NCBI GenBank assembly: GCA_033675545.1
Contig: JAWDGP010002150.1
Location: forward strand, 112,501-176,500
Length of the DNA stretch: 64,000 nt
DNA from: Elysia crispata
Lineage: Eukaryota > Mollusca > Gastropoda > Plakobranchidae
Direction of reading: 5' to 3'
How positions within the stretch are numbered: the stretch's first letter is position 1; the number at the start of each line of letters is the position of its first letter. Shown one piece after another: positions 30,581 through 41,690 of this stretch. The position numbers and the translations under genes are program-made. Below the pieces are notes generated by a model that saw nothing but the letters and a program-made list of their open reading frames with translations, had not been told where the DNA came from and ran no database searches.

Positions 30581-32750
30581 TTTTATATGTTAACTCTACG
30601 ACTTATTAATCTAATGAGTAACCTGTCTATTAAAATACTACCGCTATTTGTTATATTTCATGTCAAGCCAACGAATGACAGGTAGCATTAGTTTGTCTAT
30701 TTTACAGTCGAAACGTTTTCAACACATTTTGGCAAGTAATATTCAGCTATACTTGCACTTCAATTTTTTGTCACTCTCTTCTTCAACGAACATGACATTT
30801 CACTTAGTTTTTCTGCATGGAAGATGACGCAAGTTTGAAATGCCACCCATAAAAAAGGATTTACTATAAGAAACTCAAGCAGCTGCCTGTGACGTCTGAT
30901 GTGTTAACTTATACTAAGGCTGTCAAATACATTTGTTTGCATAGACGGATTTGTTGGCTTTTGTGAGGTTTTTCTGACATGCTGATTCAATGTTGCAAGA
31001 ACAATTAGTTGCTGATTATTAGCTATACAAGTTAAAGACACAGGGAGAAAAATCAAGAAATATTTCTAAATGGAAAAATGACGAAAAAAAGCCATTTTAC
31101 TGAGTGTTAGAGCATTTCTACAAGCTTAAATAAGACATAGACATTGAAATTGATGTAGACAATAATTTGATATCAAAACTATTTACAACAGACAACTATA
31201 ACCAAATTAATGATATTGAAAAAACACCCAAGTGGTATCGTGCTTACTGACAATAACGGGGAAAAAAACAAATACAAAAAAAACAACAACAACAAAACAC
31301 TAACCAAGAAGAAAGTCTTTTTTTTTTTTTCCAAAAGGCGAATATTTTATCTGCCGGACAAGAACAAATCGTCTAGAAAATAACTCGCAATCTTATGTGT
31401 GAGAATATATTTACATAATGTTAGGTCACTTTTCCCAGAGTTACGGAATCCTTACTCACCTGATTAAAATCGCATCCCATCTTAGACGTCTTTAATTGGG
31501 CGATCATTAAAAGTATTTTTACGAAAAACTTCAGGTTTTTACCGCAAAGGGTGAGAATTACACCTTATTATAACGTTAATACAATACGAGTTTCAAATTT
31601 ATATGTTAAACTCTGAAGGGTGGAACATGCTGTGGACTCTGAAACTGTATTCAGCACGATATTGTTAAATCAACATCATAGATTCTGTTGTTTTGAGATA
31701 TTTCGACAATTTGTTTTCAATGGAAATGTAGCGAACGCCACACCCTTTCTTTCTCTGTAACAATTAAGAACTCTACTTGCCCACACTGTAACAGCTCTTT
31801 GAGCAGCACTTCTTAAACAGCTCGATAGAGTCGTATGGACATAGAAAAAAATGTTACAAGAAGAAAATATTGCATTAAAAAAAAACAAAATTCGAATAAT
31901 TGGACACGATATAACAAATTTTGAAAATGATAGATACACGTTTATTACTATGAAACATTTTATTTCTTAAAGAATTTGGACACCACACATAACAGTCTAC
32001 AAAAGTTAAGTTTAAATATCATAAAAAAGATAAAAAGTTTGTGCTGCTGGGCAATCTGTTTTACAAAACACATTTTTGGAGGCTTTAAACGTCATTTTTA
32101 GAGAAAAAGATCCTGTAACCTTCATAGAAGATTCAGGCTTTAAAACTGCCAAACCGTAGAGTCTAAGATGGAATTGTAGTATAAGGAAGAAAAAAAGTAA
32201 TGGTTTTGCCCCTGATTTTTCACAATATTTATAAGAAAACTAGAGATTGAGCTTTAGCTGTTCTGATAGGGAGCAAATGTTGCAAGCAATGAAACAATAT
32301 TATCACAGCGCCTTACACCTAATTAAGCAAGATTGATACAGATTGTTACATATTGTCGATACATTTGGAACATTCTTGATGAAGAGCAACGTAAAGTATC
32401 ATTAACTTTGTTTAAAACCAGTAAACAAACATTGTTGAGAGGCGCGTCTTTTCCACCTTATTGGCAACTTGTGTCTTTCTAAGCTTTTAGTCCCTGCAGA
32501 GAAATCTGCGTGAAATGCATTACTATACAGTTCAAATGTAGACCCAAAACTTCACTTTCGAAACGAGCTCAGCTTAAAAATATATGATATAGTGCAATTG
32601 AAAACAGCATACCTTCTAACAAAACAAAAGAAAACGATTTCTAGTTTAATAATATATGTACTTTTAGTCACTATTATAAACAAGATTACCAGGAAACATT
32701 TTGTCCAGCTTATTTTAGCTCAAAGAGATAATTATGCTGAACGTTGTGAC
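30581..32750. other. Non-coding interval between duplicated blocks A and B
   Basis: No homologous counterpart in the second copy was recognised, and no gene was seen. Confidence 0.5.
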
Positions 32751-32759
32751 TCTGCAAGA

Positions 32760-34310
32760 TTAGTGCTCTGTAGATTTTGATGAAACGTTTCAACTTTTAT
32801 GGAAGTGCGCACTCTGAGACTGGTTACTTTTATTTTTTTTTCCGGCTGATTTCATGTTTGCAATTTAAAAAATTTAATAATAGTTGTAACGAGAAACTCT
32901 TTTGCTTTGCTTATTGGTAGAAGAATAATAAATGTAAAGAAAATGAAAATAATTGAACAGATTCTTTGTTTTCTCTTACAAAAGAATTAGAAAGAGTTTA
33001 AGCTTGCAAAAGCTTTTCGCTGTTCTGTCCATGACTTGGAATAATCTGAGATCTGAGCAGGCTATATCGACCTTTGGCGGATGTTTGAAAGCTTCAGCTT
33101 GTACGGTATGTCAATAAACATCAGACAGGAAAACAAAATACGAATGTCATAGAGGCTTTGCAGATAAAAGCTTTGTGATTTTGATTAGCAAACTCAAACA
33201 AAAGGAAATACCGTAAGTACATAAGATCGATGTTGCTGTTTTAGATCGATCACGTGTTCTTGCCGCTGTGCCATTGTAGTAGTAGAAGACAGTGAGTAAT
33301 TTGCGATATACCTGTCATGATACTGGAGCTGTTGATGTTTTCTGCCTTGCTAACTCTGTTGGTGTGCTTTCAGTGATTATTGTCATTTTAGTGATGCAGT
33401 GCATTATTATGTTTCGACATATGATTGAGCAAAGAGAAAGAAGTAATAAAATGACCCAGTCTTTCAGGTTGACTTTACATCCTCATTGACGATGTTGACC
33501 TACTTGAAAAACTTTATATTAGAAGCTACGCAACTGACATTGCCGCAATTGATCCACACATATGCTTTCAGGAAATTAGATTTTTAGAACTTTATAATAT
33601 CTCATAAATATTTTTAAAAGATTGAATTCCCTTAACAAAAACGTTAACTTTTTCTATCTGGCATAAAAAAGTATCCGATTGCAGCAAACCCTTTTAGGTG
33701 CACTTCAGTAGTGTTTATGAGACAAGACCACGTGATCAATAAAAATAGGAAGGCATGCAACCATAAAAGGAAATATAAATACTAAGAGCCGAAAAAACAA
33801 CCAAAAAAAAAAAAACGGTTCTAAGTTTTAGAAATCAGCACGATGCTCGTAAATGACAACAAACAGAAATAATCCTGGACAACTTCTTTCAATTCAACTG
33901 ATCAAACAGTCATTTCATTTAGGAGAAGAGCCAAGTCTGCATTCTCCCCCCCCCCCCCCCCTTCCCCTCATCCACGCACACACAAATAAAACAAATTAAA
34001 CATTAGATTGAGAAACGTCAGTGACTATTGATACAAGATTTTTATTCTAAAGATATTTGTAGAGATACTTCTTCATTGGCGCTCAGAACAAACTAAGGCT
34101 TTGTAAATGTCTACAAAGGATAAAAGATTGAGAGATAACTCTGGAGAGGACTTCCACTGTCTCCAAGCTTGCTGAGCTATGGCTGAGGAGACGAGACCAT
34201 GGTGTTACGACAAACAGTTGCGACCGCTGCATAGTTAGATCTGGTGCAATCCACCGCAAACCATCATACAGAATACAAATCAATGTTTACAACTTTGTAT
34301 CTGCCTAACG
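32760..34310 (+). repeat. Segmental duplication block B, copy 1
   Basis: Diverged, collinear with 45100-46550. Shared landmarks: AAGCTTGCAAAAGCTTTTC, then GACTTGGAATAATCTGAGAT, then GTGTTCTTGCCGCTGTGCCA, then GCAAAGAGAAAGAAGTAAT, then GAGAGATAACTCTGGAGAG, then GCTGAGCTATGGCTGAG. It carries the membrane-segment frame at 33293-33489. Confidence 0.8.
33293..33489 (+). CDS. Candidate terminal exon: single-pass membrane segment
   Basis: An open frame of 65 codons runs to a TGA at 33487-33489. A polar stretch (RYTCHDTGAVDVF) leads to a hydrophobic segment (CLANSVGVLSVIIVILVMQ, continuing CIIMF) long enough to cross a membrane, then a basic tail (EQRERSNKMTQSF, LTLHPH). The frame has no ATG before the hydrophobic part but can begin at an AG acceptor (AGACAG at 33287-33292), so a receptor-type terminal exon is more likely than a stand-alone gene. 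The homologous copy at 45623-45817 keeps the hydrophobic stretch, the basic tail and a 3-base indel but has one in-frame TGA. I do not recognise the family. Confidence 0.35.
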
Positions 34311-34415
34311 TAGGCCATATATAACTTTCATGGCTTCCACTCGTAGCCGAAATCTGAAAAAAAATTTATGAAAAAAAGAAAATAGATCCATTTAAAATTT
34401 TTCTTTGCAATTAAC

Positions 34416-34429
34416 TAATAATAATAATA

Positions 34430-34511
<82 letters not shown>

Positions 34512-34539
34512 TAACAATAACAACAACAACAACAACAAC
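34416..34539. repeat. (AAT)n-(AAC)n microsatellite
   Basis: About 30 AAT units passing through AATAAC into AAC units. Poly-Leu and poly-Ile frames across it are artefacts. Confidence 0.97.
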
Positions 34540-34839
34540 CCACAATAAATAATTGTTTTTATCAAACAATACGATGGAAACATGTGTCCTGTAATAGCCT
34601 CTAAAAGTCGAAAGCATCTTCCTTGGCTTTGGCTTGCATTTATAAAGAACTGGACTCGTTGTTTCAGGACCATTGGGTTCATTTTCGTGCTTTTGAATGG
34701 ACTACAGTGCACTGGGCAAGATAAAGATAATACAAAATCAGGTTGGCTGTGGCTTTTTCCGACGGAAAATATATATAATTATAAACTGACGAAAAACTAG
34801 AGCTCCATATGAAACACGCAGGACGGGAATGATGGATAT

Positions 34840-35027
34840 TGAGAGCGACATCAGGTTACAAAAAATCGAGCGAGTTGGGAAGATAAATAGAGTTCTAGAG
34901 TGCAAATCGAACGAGAGAGTAGAGGGAGACATAGATATGCGGGTAGAGAGAGATAAATGGATAGATAGATACACAGAAAAATAGTTACTGAGTTACATAG
35001 ATAGAGAGAAAGACTGAGAGAGAGAGG

Positions 35028-35119
<92 letters not shown>
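34840..35119. repeat. Purine-rich tract ending in (GA)n
   Basis: Degenerate GATA/GAGA sequence leading to about 42 GA units at 35036-35119. It corresponds to the GATA/GA array at 48983-49080 at the left edge of duplicated block D. Confidence 0.9.
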
Positions 35120-35121
<2 letters not shown>

Positions 35122-35789
35122 TGAAGGGAGGAAGACTGATTCAAAACAGAAATCAAATATAATTACCGTGAATGGTGGGTGCATGAAATGAACAAAAAAT
35201 GATTATTGATGGATTTTCGTGCGACAATAGGAGTATTTAAGATACAATCGATGTGGCTCGGCAGTGCTAAACTTCCTGCTGTTAAAAGAAAGGTTTTCTT
35301 CAAATTTCGGCTTCTTGAAGACCTTAGCTTGAAGTCGTTTTTTGGTTTCTTATCTATAAAAAGACAATATTCAATACTTGCTTGAACAAATTTTGGCTTA
35401 TTTTTTTAGGAATATTCAAAACAGAAACAGCAAATAATTTTGTCAAAACTTACAAAACTTTTTGTATTTAAACAAGGATATGAGAAACCTGTGAAATCAT
35501 GACACGGAAATTAAAGCAGAAAAAATGACTTCAAGACCTTGGCGTATATTAAGAGAATGGAAAAGAGTTAAAAGACAATTGGGCTTAAAAAGAAAATAAA
35601 AAAACAAATATCGTGAGACGAAAAGTTTGTATTGTAGGACTCTTATAAGTACATGTAGATTAATACAAATTCAGAAATTGTAGTATCAAATTTTCATGAA
35701 GTTAGAGAGACACAACTGCCATTTGAATAGAAAAACCGAGGAGGCACAGGGGAAGAGAGAGAAAGGATAAGAAAGATCCAACGTCACAG

Positions 35790-35855
35790 ATAGCAGAAGA
35801 TAGATAGTAAAATAGACAGATAGATAGATAGACTGTTAAATAAATAGATAGATAA

Positions 35856-35924
<69 letters not shown>
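35790..35924. repeat. (GATA)n microsatellite
   Basis: About 17 perfect GATA units at 35858-35924 preceded by degenerate units. Confidence 0.95.
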
Positions 35925-36339
35925 GATATAATCTTTTGTTCAGCGACCATTATTAAAAAAAAAATACATAAGAAGCAGAAAGGACAAAGAACAAAATTGT
36001 ACGTACAATAACTTACTAGATGTCAGGTTATGTAACGTTTGAACTGAAGAGATGCTTAGCCTATTGCATTGGAAAAAGTCAATCACACTTTACCTTTTTA
36101 TCTTAAAAACGAAAAAAAAAAAAAAAAGAAACGGATCAAAACTATTTTTCTTTAAACTGTAAATAATAAAGGACACAAGAAAAAAGAAGCAGTAGCAGTG
36201 CACCGCTAATACTATTTTTTACAGCGATCGGTATTTGCGTGCTGCCTGACACACGCACAAAAAAGTCTTGATTGCTTTGGACGCATTGAGTTTTCTTTCA
36301 TCTGTCACTTCGTCCAATTTCCTTCATTCACCTAGACAG

Positions 36340-36720
36340 CGAGAGAGAGAGAAAAAAAAAGAAAGACAGAGAAGAGGGCAGACAGATAAAAAAAATAGAA
36401 ATACCGAATCAGAAAGGGAGTGAGAGAGAAAAAGATAAAAGACTGTGAGAGGGTCAGACAGATTGGTAGATAAGCCAAGCGATATAATTATAAATAGATA
36501 GTAATATTAAGATAGTCAAATGGATAGATCTACAAATAGTCATAAAGGTAAATAGATAGATAGATCAACAGAAAAATAGACAGGTACATAGATCAATAGA
36601 TAAAAAGACAGATAGATAAAGAGCTAGGCAAACAGATAGATAGATACAACGATAAATTGATAGATAAGCGATTAACTATATAGATAGTGGATAGATTGAT
36701 TAATGTAAGCTAAAAAAACA
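36340..36720. repeat. Degenerate GATA/GA purine-rich tract
   Basis: About 380 bp of decayed GATA, GACA and GAGA units; the equivalent place in block D copy 2 holds a perfect GA array (50511-50625). Confidence 0.85.
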
Positions 36721-36900
36721 CAGAGTTAGAGAACGAACGAAGACAGATGTAATGTTAACTTTACCTTTAACCCCACTTGGACACCTCACATCGATCAACT
36801 AACGCTTTGTAAATGAGAGGAAAAGATAAGCGAAAAAACATCAGTATTTTCTTCGCCAAACTGAGATTGGTTTTCAAATTTAATTTCTAAATAGCATCTA

Positions 36901-38386
36901 TCAATTCTTTTCTCTTAACAACCGCTAGGAAGTCCTGATATCATTATATGATTCGGAATCACTACTCAAAGTTGTGTGCAGGGATGGCTTTATATTTATC
37001 GAGCTCTGTGGTGCCTCTAGTGATCATCAAGCTCTAACTGTATTTCAAATATTATGGAGACCACGATAATATAACCAAGATAGTAGTTTATCACTTCTTT
37101 AAGATAATACGTATCAATATATCCGGATGGGAAAAGATATGACCATTAAAAAAGGCAAAAGTAAGAAAACATTGTGGTAGAATAAAACGTCATTAAAAGT
37201 TTTTTTTGCCATGAAAAGTATTTTTACGCTATTAATATAAAAAATACAGCATTTTTTAAAACTTGCGTGTGCAAAATGTTGGTAAAGTCACTTTGCCATG
37301 GTTCTCATAGTGAAGAGAGCAGATTTGTTTATATTATCAAGGCTTGAATAACGAGCCCTTTAACTCTGAATGATTCCATGGTTTTTCCCCGTTTTGAAAA
37401 TTTCAAATCATGTAACCTATCATTTTGTTCAGAAATGAATAGAGATTTAATTTTTGGGTAGGTTTTTGTAATTTCTGTATGTTTCTTTAGAAAATTGCAT
37501 TTTTTAATCAGAAAAATTAAAAAATTCAATCCGCAAAAAAACTTTCATTTACAAACTCAAAGAAGGAAAATAATTCAATTTTGGATAAAAATAAAGTCTT
37601 TATTGATTATAACATTCTTCAACATGTGTGGCATCACACCAAACAGTAAATTGTACACTATATCATATATAGCATGCTTCAAAGGCACACAAAATTATGT
37701 AAAATAAAAAAACAAAAATATTGAAAAAAAAGATCTTTTAGTCTCATAGCAGATTAAAACATGATTTAAATTAATTTGAAAAGTCAAAGAATGTCCTGGG
37801 TGTAAGGAAATAGTGTTTACTTATCCAGGAAAATTGTTTTTAGGAGAAAAGAAATTTGAATTGAAAAAAAAAATAATCAAATAAAAAAGTGTTTTACTGA
37901 TTACAAAGCAGTTGTACAAATTCACTTTGGTGATCTTCACTCATAAAAGTTCTAGCTGGCTGTAAACAATAAGGTCTTTTACAAAGAGAGCAAAAGAACC
38001 TAGATTTCACCTCTTTTGTAGTAGAAGAACATAATTTAAATTTTTTTTTCTCAGAAATATAAACTCTCATTGGATGTGCACTCTCAACCTTTTACTTTTC
38101 TTTTTTTTAAAAATTGGTACACTTTCATCATTCTATTTCCCTCCTAACTGTCTAGTAAGCTCTATGGTAAAATCTAATTGATCATTTTGGTTATGTCATT
38201 TTAAACCTGGAATATCTGGATTTCTTCTTCTAAACTAATTAAATAAAATATATCAATTTACTTGAGCAATACCGATAAAATGTAGGAATAAAGTTTTCCA
38301 CCATTTATTTATTTTTCTCAAAGTATTTTACTTATCTATTAGTTAATCTGACTTTTCTACTCCATTCGTATGCTTGATATAATCTT
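36901..38386. other. Non-coding interval; possible 3' UTR of the minus-strand gene
   Basis: No coding frame was recognised. On the minus strand AATAAA occurs at about 37599-37606, which could be the polyadenylation signal for the candidate exons at 38.4-39.1 kb, giving a 3' UTR of about 0.8 kb. Confidence 0.35.
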
Positions 38387-38505
38387 TTACAAACCAATGA
38401 ACTTGTAAAACTCACCAACATCAACTTTCGCCCACTTTTCATACGGACCCTTTCTCTGCTCACACATTCTCTCAGCACAGGCGTTCGTCCAGTCACACAT
38501 ATGTT
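38387..38505 (-). CDS. Candidate terminal exon, unrecognised gene
   Basis: A minus-strand segment preceded by a pyrimidine-rich tract and an AG acceptor (CATAG). In phase it reads HMCDWTNACAERMCEQRKG, then PYEKWAKVDVG, then EFYKFIGL and a stop at 38387-38389. The internal GTGAGT could instead be a donor. Cys spacing is C-x5-C-x4-C. A second frame is also open here for 57 codons. It lies only about 75 bp downstream of the candidate exon 38579-38700, but no donor in that exon gives a matching phase. I do not recognise the protein. Confidence 0.35.
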
Positions 38506-38578
38506 CTATGAAAGTTTATTATCATGAAAAAGATCAGAAGAAAAGAAAATCAACAGGTCTGAGGAAATTGTTCAAATC

Positions 38579-38700
38579 TTATCTGGTGTAATCATCAGGC
38601 AACTCTCTGAGGCTGAAAGGGTGGCACTGGGGTGGATTGGTCATGGTCCAGGCGTTGTTGTTCTTCTGTAGCGGCCGGTTGTTGCTGCCATGGTGCATCA
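38579..38700 (-). CDS. Candidate exon, unrecognised gene, two open frames
   Basis: The minus strand has an acceptor (TATTCAG) at 38701. Two frames stay open: one reads MHHGSNNRPLQKNNNAW, then TMTNPPQCHPFSLRELPDDY and stops at 38579; the other reads DAPWQQQPAATEEQQRL, then DHDQSTPVPPFQPQRVA and stops at 38595. The second is the one that splices in phase from the exon at 39054-39120. Higher GC than flanks supports exon status; which frame is used is unresolved. Confidence 0.35.
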
Positions 38701-38734
38701 CTGAATAGAATAGAGATGGTATAAAAAAAAAATT

Positions 38735-38940
38735 AGATCTGGGCCTAGATATTTTGTATGCACTAAAAAACATTTGTATAGTTTGATTTACATGTCGCTC
38801 AAGTCCTTTAGGTTTTAGGATGGATCTATTCCAGACCTAGATTTAGATTCCAGATCTCTAGATCTCTAGATCTAGGTCTAAATTCTCAGTCAAGACTAGA
38901 GCTTTGTGCAGATGAATAGGGGTTAGATCTACAATGTCAA
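38735..38940. repeat. AGATCT/TCTAGA cluster
   Basis: At least six overlapping AGATCT, TCTAGA or AGATCTCTAGATCT words within 200 bp, in the putative intron between two candidate exons, as in the SMARCD-like gene intron. Confidence 0.75.
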
Positions 38941-39053
38941 GAAAGATTAGAACATCAAAAGTGCTTAGATATAGTTACAAAATAATTTGAAGTTTAGATT
39001 TATTCATAATTTTGCTGTAGAACCTAAATCTGGATGTAAATAAAACTACATAC

Positions 39054-39120
39054 CCTAGTTCAGGGCGACCTGTGACATGATCCTCATCTGTGAGCTCCTC
39101 GTCTGTGTCAGGGTTCAAAT
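39054..39120 (-). CDS. Candidate acidic exon, unrecognised gene
   Basis: A 67-bp minus-strand segment between an AG acceptor (AGTCAG) and a strong GTATGT donor. It reads LNPDTDEELTDEDHVTGRPEL, one frame only, the other two being stopped. It joins in phase to one of the two frames of 38579-38700. The acidic, polar composition fits a disordered tail. No family recognised. Confidence 0.4.
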
Positions 39121-39413
39121 CTGACTTTTAGAGTCATTTAAATCCAACAGATCATAGACTTTGGTGCCTCCAATATTAGTAGTTGCAATTCTTAAAGTTT
39201 CTTTTGCAAGAAAATTATTTTAGTTGGGAAAAATGAATGAGAAACGTCAGAGGTTCGAAAAAAAAAAACAAGCTATAGAGATCCAAGACTTTTATCTGTA
39301 TCTAAATAGTGTTATCTTACCGTTGTGAGAAGGATCTTTAGACTCGGACAGTAAAGAACTAGCTATATTCCTTCATTGACGCTACCTCTGTCGAGTCTCT
39401 CCAACTTTTTTTA

Positions 39414-39415
<2 letters not shown>

Positions 39416-39478
<63 letters not shown>
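39416..39478. repeat. (CT)n microsatellite
   Basis: About 31 CT units. Confidence 0.97.
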
Positions 39479-39479
<1 letters not shown>

Positions 39480-40062
39480 ACTCCCTCTGCTGTCATTCTG
39501 GCGTTTCTAAGTGATTCCCCCACTCTCTGTCGCTCTGTCTACTTGTACCTTTCACGATATGTCCACCTATCCACCTTTTACAGTATGTTTGTCTCATTCT
39601 GTATCTTTCCAATCGTATTTTTGCCTTCTCTTTCATCTATTTCATTTTTAACTTAAGCACAGTTAATTTTTCTAGGCTGACACTCAACAGTTGACTAGAT
39701 AGGAAACTTAGCCAAGATCAATCAGTGGTCACCTTTTGAAATCCTTTATTCCACGCTCGAAATAATCGAATTGCAGAACTGGTGTGAAAAGGACGCGCAA
39801 GCAAAATAACACGATATTCAAAAGAATTCCTCGGACAGTATTTTAAGAATTTTTTTTTTTATTTTTCAGATTTGCCATCGTCCTTGACAGTAATAAAAAA
39901 TGTATCTTAGACTTTCGACCTTGACCCACTACTGTTGCTGTTTGCTAAAACTTTCAAGAAAAATATCTTTTTTTTTTTTTAATAGCTACACGGTCTCTTT
40001 TGTCATTTTTTCCCACTCGATTGATATTCAACAGGTTTAATTGAACTTGAGACTTTGCGACT

Positions 40063-40065
<3 letters not shown>

Positions 40066-40121
<56 letters not shown>

Positions 40122-40147
40122 ACCTTCTCTCTCTACCTTCTCTCTCC

Positions 40148-40222
<75 letters not shown>

Positions 40223-40494
40223 CTGTTCAATTTACTTTTCTCTTGCTGATTGTTTGTCCATATTTGTTCCGTTCCTCAACATTATGTTGCGTCTTGCTCT
40301 AGGTCAATCTGTCGTTTGTTCTCAGTATATTACGCTCTCGGTCTCTGTCAATCTATCAATTAGTCTCACTGTCTGTCTGTCTGCCTGTCTCTTTCTTTTA
40401 TGTCACGTTTTTTTATTTAGATCATCCTATCCAAATCTATTTATTGTGTTCTGTCTGTCTTATCTCATTTTGTATAAGATTGCTTGTATGCCTT

Positions 40495-40550
<56 letters not shown>
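40066..40550. repeat. Two (CT)n arrays joined by degenerate pyrimidine-rich DNA
   Basis: Perfect CT at 40066-40110 and about 40160-40219, then degenerate TGTC/CT-rich sequence, then about 27 CT units at 40496-40550. The 173-codon Leu/Ser frame across it results from composition. Confidence 0.93.
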
Positions 40551-40554
<4 letters not shown>

Positions 40555-41477
40555 AGAGATGAAAACGACATGTACAGAGTTAAAAAGAAAATTCGAGACG
40601 CCCATGCAAGGCACTGAAAAGATCTTTTTCTTCCAAAACCTTAAAAACTTAAAAGAGAACTAATAGCTTGATATCTGAACACTCACTGATTACATATTTT
40701 TGCCTCATTCCTTACGATAAAGAATAATGTTTTCACTTTCTTTAAAAAAGAATGAAACAAACAAATAAGAAAGGTCCACTTTCTGCTTTCCTCAAAGCTC
40801 GTATAACACTTAATCTTTTCCCTGTCGGAGAAGAAATGTTTGAAGTCAAATGTCAGGTCAAATTATGACTTGCAGGCTAAAGTGTTTTTTCGAAAAGTGA
40901 CCTTAAAAACTATGTTAATGGCAACGCATATCATCTCTCTCTCTTTCATTCTCTTCATTTTTCACTCCATCTCTTTCTTTCCTTAATCTTTTTAAATCAT
41001 TAAACAAGTTTTTTTGGTGTAAGATTTTTGCCGTGTGTGAAAATATAATAGAACAAAGAACAAAAAGAAATAAAGAGATTATAGATAAGAAAATGAAAAA
41101 TAAGATCCTTTTTTCGAACCTTTTCCTGCTTTATTTTCTGTCTAAGACTTGAAAACAAGGTAAAAGGAATAATACTGCTTTCCCAAGAATTTGTATAGTC
41201 AGCAAATTATTATGTTTTTCTGTGCATTGACCGATAGATGAACTGCTTTTCAATATCATGTATGTGGCATGAAATGACTTTAGATTAATGATTTTACGAA
41301 AGTGAATTGGGTGTTAAATACCACCTGAAAATTAGAAGAACATATTTAACTTAGAAGAAACGAGAAACGCATCAAATTCCCATATTCCTCTTTGCTATTC
41401 ACACTTCACATCAAGCAGAATGCGACTTCCGTTTTAAAGCTCTCTTCCCTTTCTGCGTGTTCCAGAACTCCAAACAG

Positions 41478-41690
41478 GGTCACTTATTCATCAACATTTA
41501 CTTTGTGTACAGTCTTTTTTATTCATCAATATTTACTTTGTGTACACTCTTTTTTATTCATCAATATTTACTTTGTGTACAGTCTTTTATATTCATCGAT
41601 ATTTACTTTGTGCACAGTCTTTTATATTCATCAATATTTACTTTGTGTACAGTCTTTTATATTCATCAATATTTACGTTGTGTAGTCTTT
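41478..41690 (+). repeat. 35-bp tandem repeat, about 6 copies
   Basis: Period exactly 35 bp, from successive ATTCATCA starts at 41486, 41521, 41556, 41591, 41626 and 41661. Each unit contains TATTTACTTTGTGTACAGTC with few changes. Overlapping frames in all three phases are open (INIYFVYSL-type repeats) only because the unit has no stop; no gene is called. Confidence 0.95.

Larger units (their letters stand above)
35200..36900 (+). repeat. Segmental duplication block D, copy 1
   Basis: Diverged, collinear with 49170-50880. Landmarks: GCAAATAATTTTGTC / GTAAATAATTTTGCTG (35429 / 49388), CAGGTTAT...GAGATGCTTA (36025 / 50050), GCGTGCTGCCTGACAC / GCGTGCTGTCTGGCAC (36237 / 50215), and TTTCTTCGCCAAACTGA / TTTCTTCGTCAAACTGA (36848 / 50841). 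The two copies have gained different amounts of GATA/GA repeat in the same places. Confidence 0.7.

Noticed and set aside
31676..31939. 87-codon minus frame with a Ser/Cys/Arg-rich end
   Set aside because: No homologue in the duplicated copy, no motif, no clear splice sites.
34083..34283. Minus frame (VTPWSRLLSHSSASLETV) also open in the duplicate at 46289-46510
   Set aside because: The shared frame is short, and only part aligns before a poly-A/T-caused shift; better explained by DNA-level similarity of block B.
40041..40562. 173-codon Leu/Ser frame
   Set aside because: Created by two CT arrays and intervening pyrimidine-rich sequence; no motif.
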